This document shows positions 62,861-64,000 of a stretch of DNA of 64,000 nt, piece by piece (the stretch's first letter is position 1; each line of letters begins with the position of its first letter). The DNA comes from Sphingomonas sp. GTDB lineage: Bacteria > Pseudomonadota > Alphaproteobacteria > Sphingomonadales > Sphingomonadaceae. Location of the stretch: contig NZ_JAGIAM010000002.1 of the NCBI RefSeq assembly GCF_017744835.1, positions 248,001 through 312,000 on the forward strand, read 5' to 3'. The notes under the pieces were generated by a model, which was not told the DNA's origin, searched no databases, and saw only the letters and a program-made list of their open reading frames with translations. Position numbers and translations under genes: made by a program.

Positions 62861-64000
62861 ATGACACGCACGCTTGCCTGGGCGCTTGCCGCCCTGCCGA
62901 TCGCCACCGCGTTACCTGCCGCGGCCCAACCCGCCACGTTCCCGACCACCAGCTTCGAGCGTCCGCAGCTCCCGCCGCGGCCCGACACGCGCTTCGATCC
63001 GGCAGCTCTTCCCGATCCGCCGCGCGTGCTGGCGCTGCTCGACTATACCGCGCTCGCCCAGATCGACGCGCTCGCCACCCAGCCGCTCAGGCTCCGCAAC
63101 AACGCGATCCGCGAGCCGAGTGCCAATTGGGTCGCCGCCGCCTTCTACACCGGCGCGGCCCGGCTCGCGCGCAGCTCGAAGCGGCCGGAGATCCTCGCCT
63201 TTCTCCGCGCGGTGGCCGACCATTACAACTACGGCTTCCGCGGCACGACGCCGCGCGCGATGATCAATGCCGACGACCAGGCGATCGGCGAACTCTATCT
63301 CGAGCTCCATGCCCGCATCGGCCAGCCGGGAATGCTCCTGCCGCTCAGGCAGCGGATGGACTACACCTTGCCCTCGCTGACGAAGGAGCCCGCGCCCGCG
63401 CAGCTCACCTGGTGGTGGTGCGACGCGCTCTACATGGCCCCGCCGGTGCTCGCGCGCCTCTCGGCGGTGACAGGCGACCCGGCCTATCTCCGCGCAATGG
63501 ATGTGCAGTGGTGGCGCACTTACGATCGGCTGTGGGATCCCGCGGAAAAGCTTTATTTCCGCGACGAGCGCTTCGTCACGCGCCGCTCGGCGACCGGCAA
63601 GAAGATCTTCTGGTCGCGCGGGATGGGCTGGGTCGCGGGCGGCTATGCGCGCGTGCTCGAATCGATGCCCGCGGACTTCCCCTCGCGCCCGCGCTATATC
63701 GAGGCCTTCCGCACGATGATGACGCGGCTGCTCCCGCTCCAGCGCGATGACGGCATGTGGAGCGCCAGCCTGCTCGATCCCGAAGCGCTGCCTGGGCCCG
63801 AGGCGTCAGGATCGGCTTTCATCACCTATGCCATGGCCTGGGGCATCAACCACGGCATCCTCGATCGCAAGACCTTCCTCCCGCACGTGCTGCGCGGCTG
63901 GGCCGGGCTGACCAATGTGGTCCAGCCGAACGGGCTGCTCGGCCATGTCCAGCGCACCGGCGACCAGCCCGTCCCCACTGCGCCCGGCGATACCGGGCTC
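62861..64000 (+). CDS. GH105-like rhamnogalacturonyl hydrolase, exported (3' end outside window)
   Basis: 380 codons visible, open at the right edge. Signal peptide MTRTLAWALAALPIATALPA with cleavage near AAAQP, then the (alpha/alpha)6 barrel: NWVAAAFYTGAARLARSS, AMINADDQAIGELYLEL with the expected catalytic Asp, LTWWWCDALYMAPPVLARLS, and IFWSRGMGWVAGGYARVLE. It differs from the GH105 at 44933 by having a signal peptide, so one family member works in the periplasm and one in the cytoplasm. A strong GGGGGAGAGGAC site precedes the ATG. Confidence 0.88.
   Translation, partial: MTRTLAWALAALPIATALPAAAQPATFPTTSFERPQLPPRPDTRFDPAALPDPPRVLALLDYTALAQIDALATQPLRLRNNAIREPSANWVAAAFYTGAARLARSSKRPEILAFLRAVADHYNYGFRGTTPRAMINADDQAIGELYLELHARIGQPGMLLPLRQRMDYTLPSLTKEPAPAQLTWWWCDALYMAPPVLARLSAVTGDPAYLRAMDVQWWRTYDRLWDPAEKLYFRDERFVTRRSATGKKIFWSRGMGWVAGGYARVLESMPADFPSRPRYIEAFRTMMTRLLPLQRDDGMWSASLLDPEALPGPEASGSAFITYAMAWGINHGILDRKTFLPHVLRGWAGLTNVVQPNGLLGHVQRTGDQPVPTAPGDTGL

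Overview
The window is high-GC DNA of alphaproteobacterial, probably sphingomonad, character. Pointers are a DUF2794 gene, TonB-receptor-driven sugar uptake with no SusD partner, the AhpC-AhpF-OxyR cluster, and a rhamnose pathway of the type described from a Sphingomonas strain. No rRNA, tRNA, CRISPR array, transposase or phage gene was seen. Almost every base is genic and many neighbours overlap by ATGA or TGATG.

Bases 1-5.7 kb hold the phosphate operon pstS(partial)-pstC-pstA-pstB-phoU-phoB. Bases 5.7-17.3 kb are mixed chromosomal genes: two related Pro-rich secreted proteins, an SDR, a membrane protein, DUF2794, cysE, a TauE-type exporter, ahpC-ahpF-oxyR, pgsA-moaD-moaE, an LplT-like transporter, and a 55-residue membrane protein. 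Bases 17.4-22.5 kb hold a GH43 enzyme and a LacI regulator divergent from a kinase-mobA-quinone oxidoreductase operon, with a LacI-type palindrome between.

From 22.6 kb to the right edge is one large locus for rhamnogalacturonan-I and its side chains. Its catabolic core is a pair of divergent operons: rhamnonate dehydratase, FAH-family hydrolase and SDR on the minus strand; IclR regulator, L-rhamnose dehydrogenase, CE12 acetylesterase and LutABC on the plus strand. Together they should take L-rhamnose to pyruvate plus L-lactate, and then the lactate to pyruvate. The depolymerising part follows: a TonB-dependent receptor, GH51, PL11, CE12, GH28, rhamnose mutarotase, GH35, an esterase, GH105, GH115, GH2, PL22, an MFS_2 transporter, a GH43-like enzyme, a second GH2, a FucP-like transporter, a PL26-type exo-lyase, a DUF6250 lipoprotein and a second GH105 cut by the window edge. 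The lactonase step and galacturonate catabolism are not in the window.

The most unusual signals are palindromic repeats inside this locus. Two sit in short ORFs that exactly bridge PL11-CE12 and CE12-GH28, overlapping the upstream stop and the downstream start. A third, perfect copy lies in frame inside the GH115 gene just after its signal peptide. A degenerate TnCCA-N5-TGGnA motif recurs before most transcription units of the locus and is a candidate IclR operator. Everything was read by eye; family names rest on recognised motifs, not on database searches.
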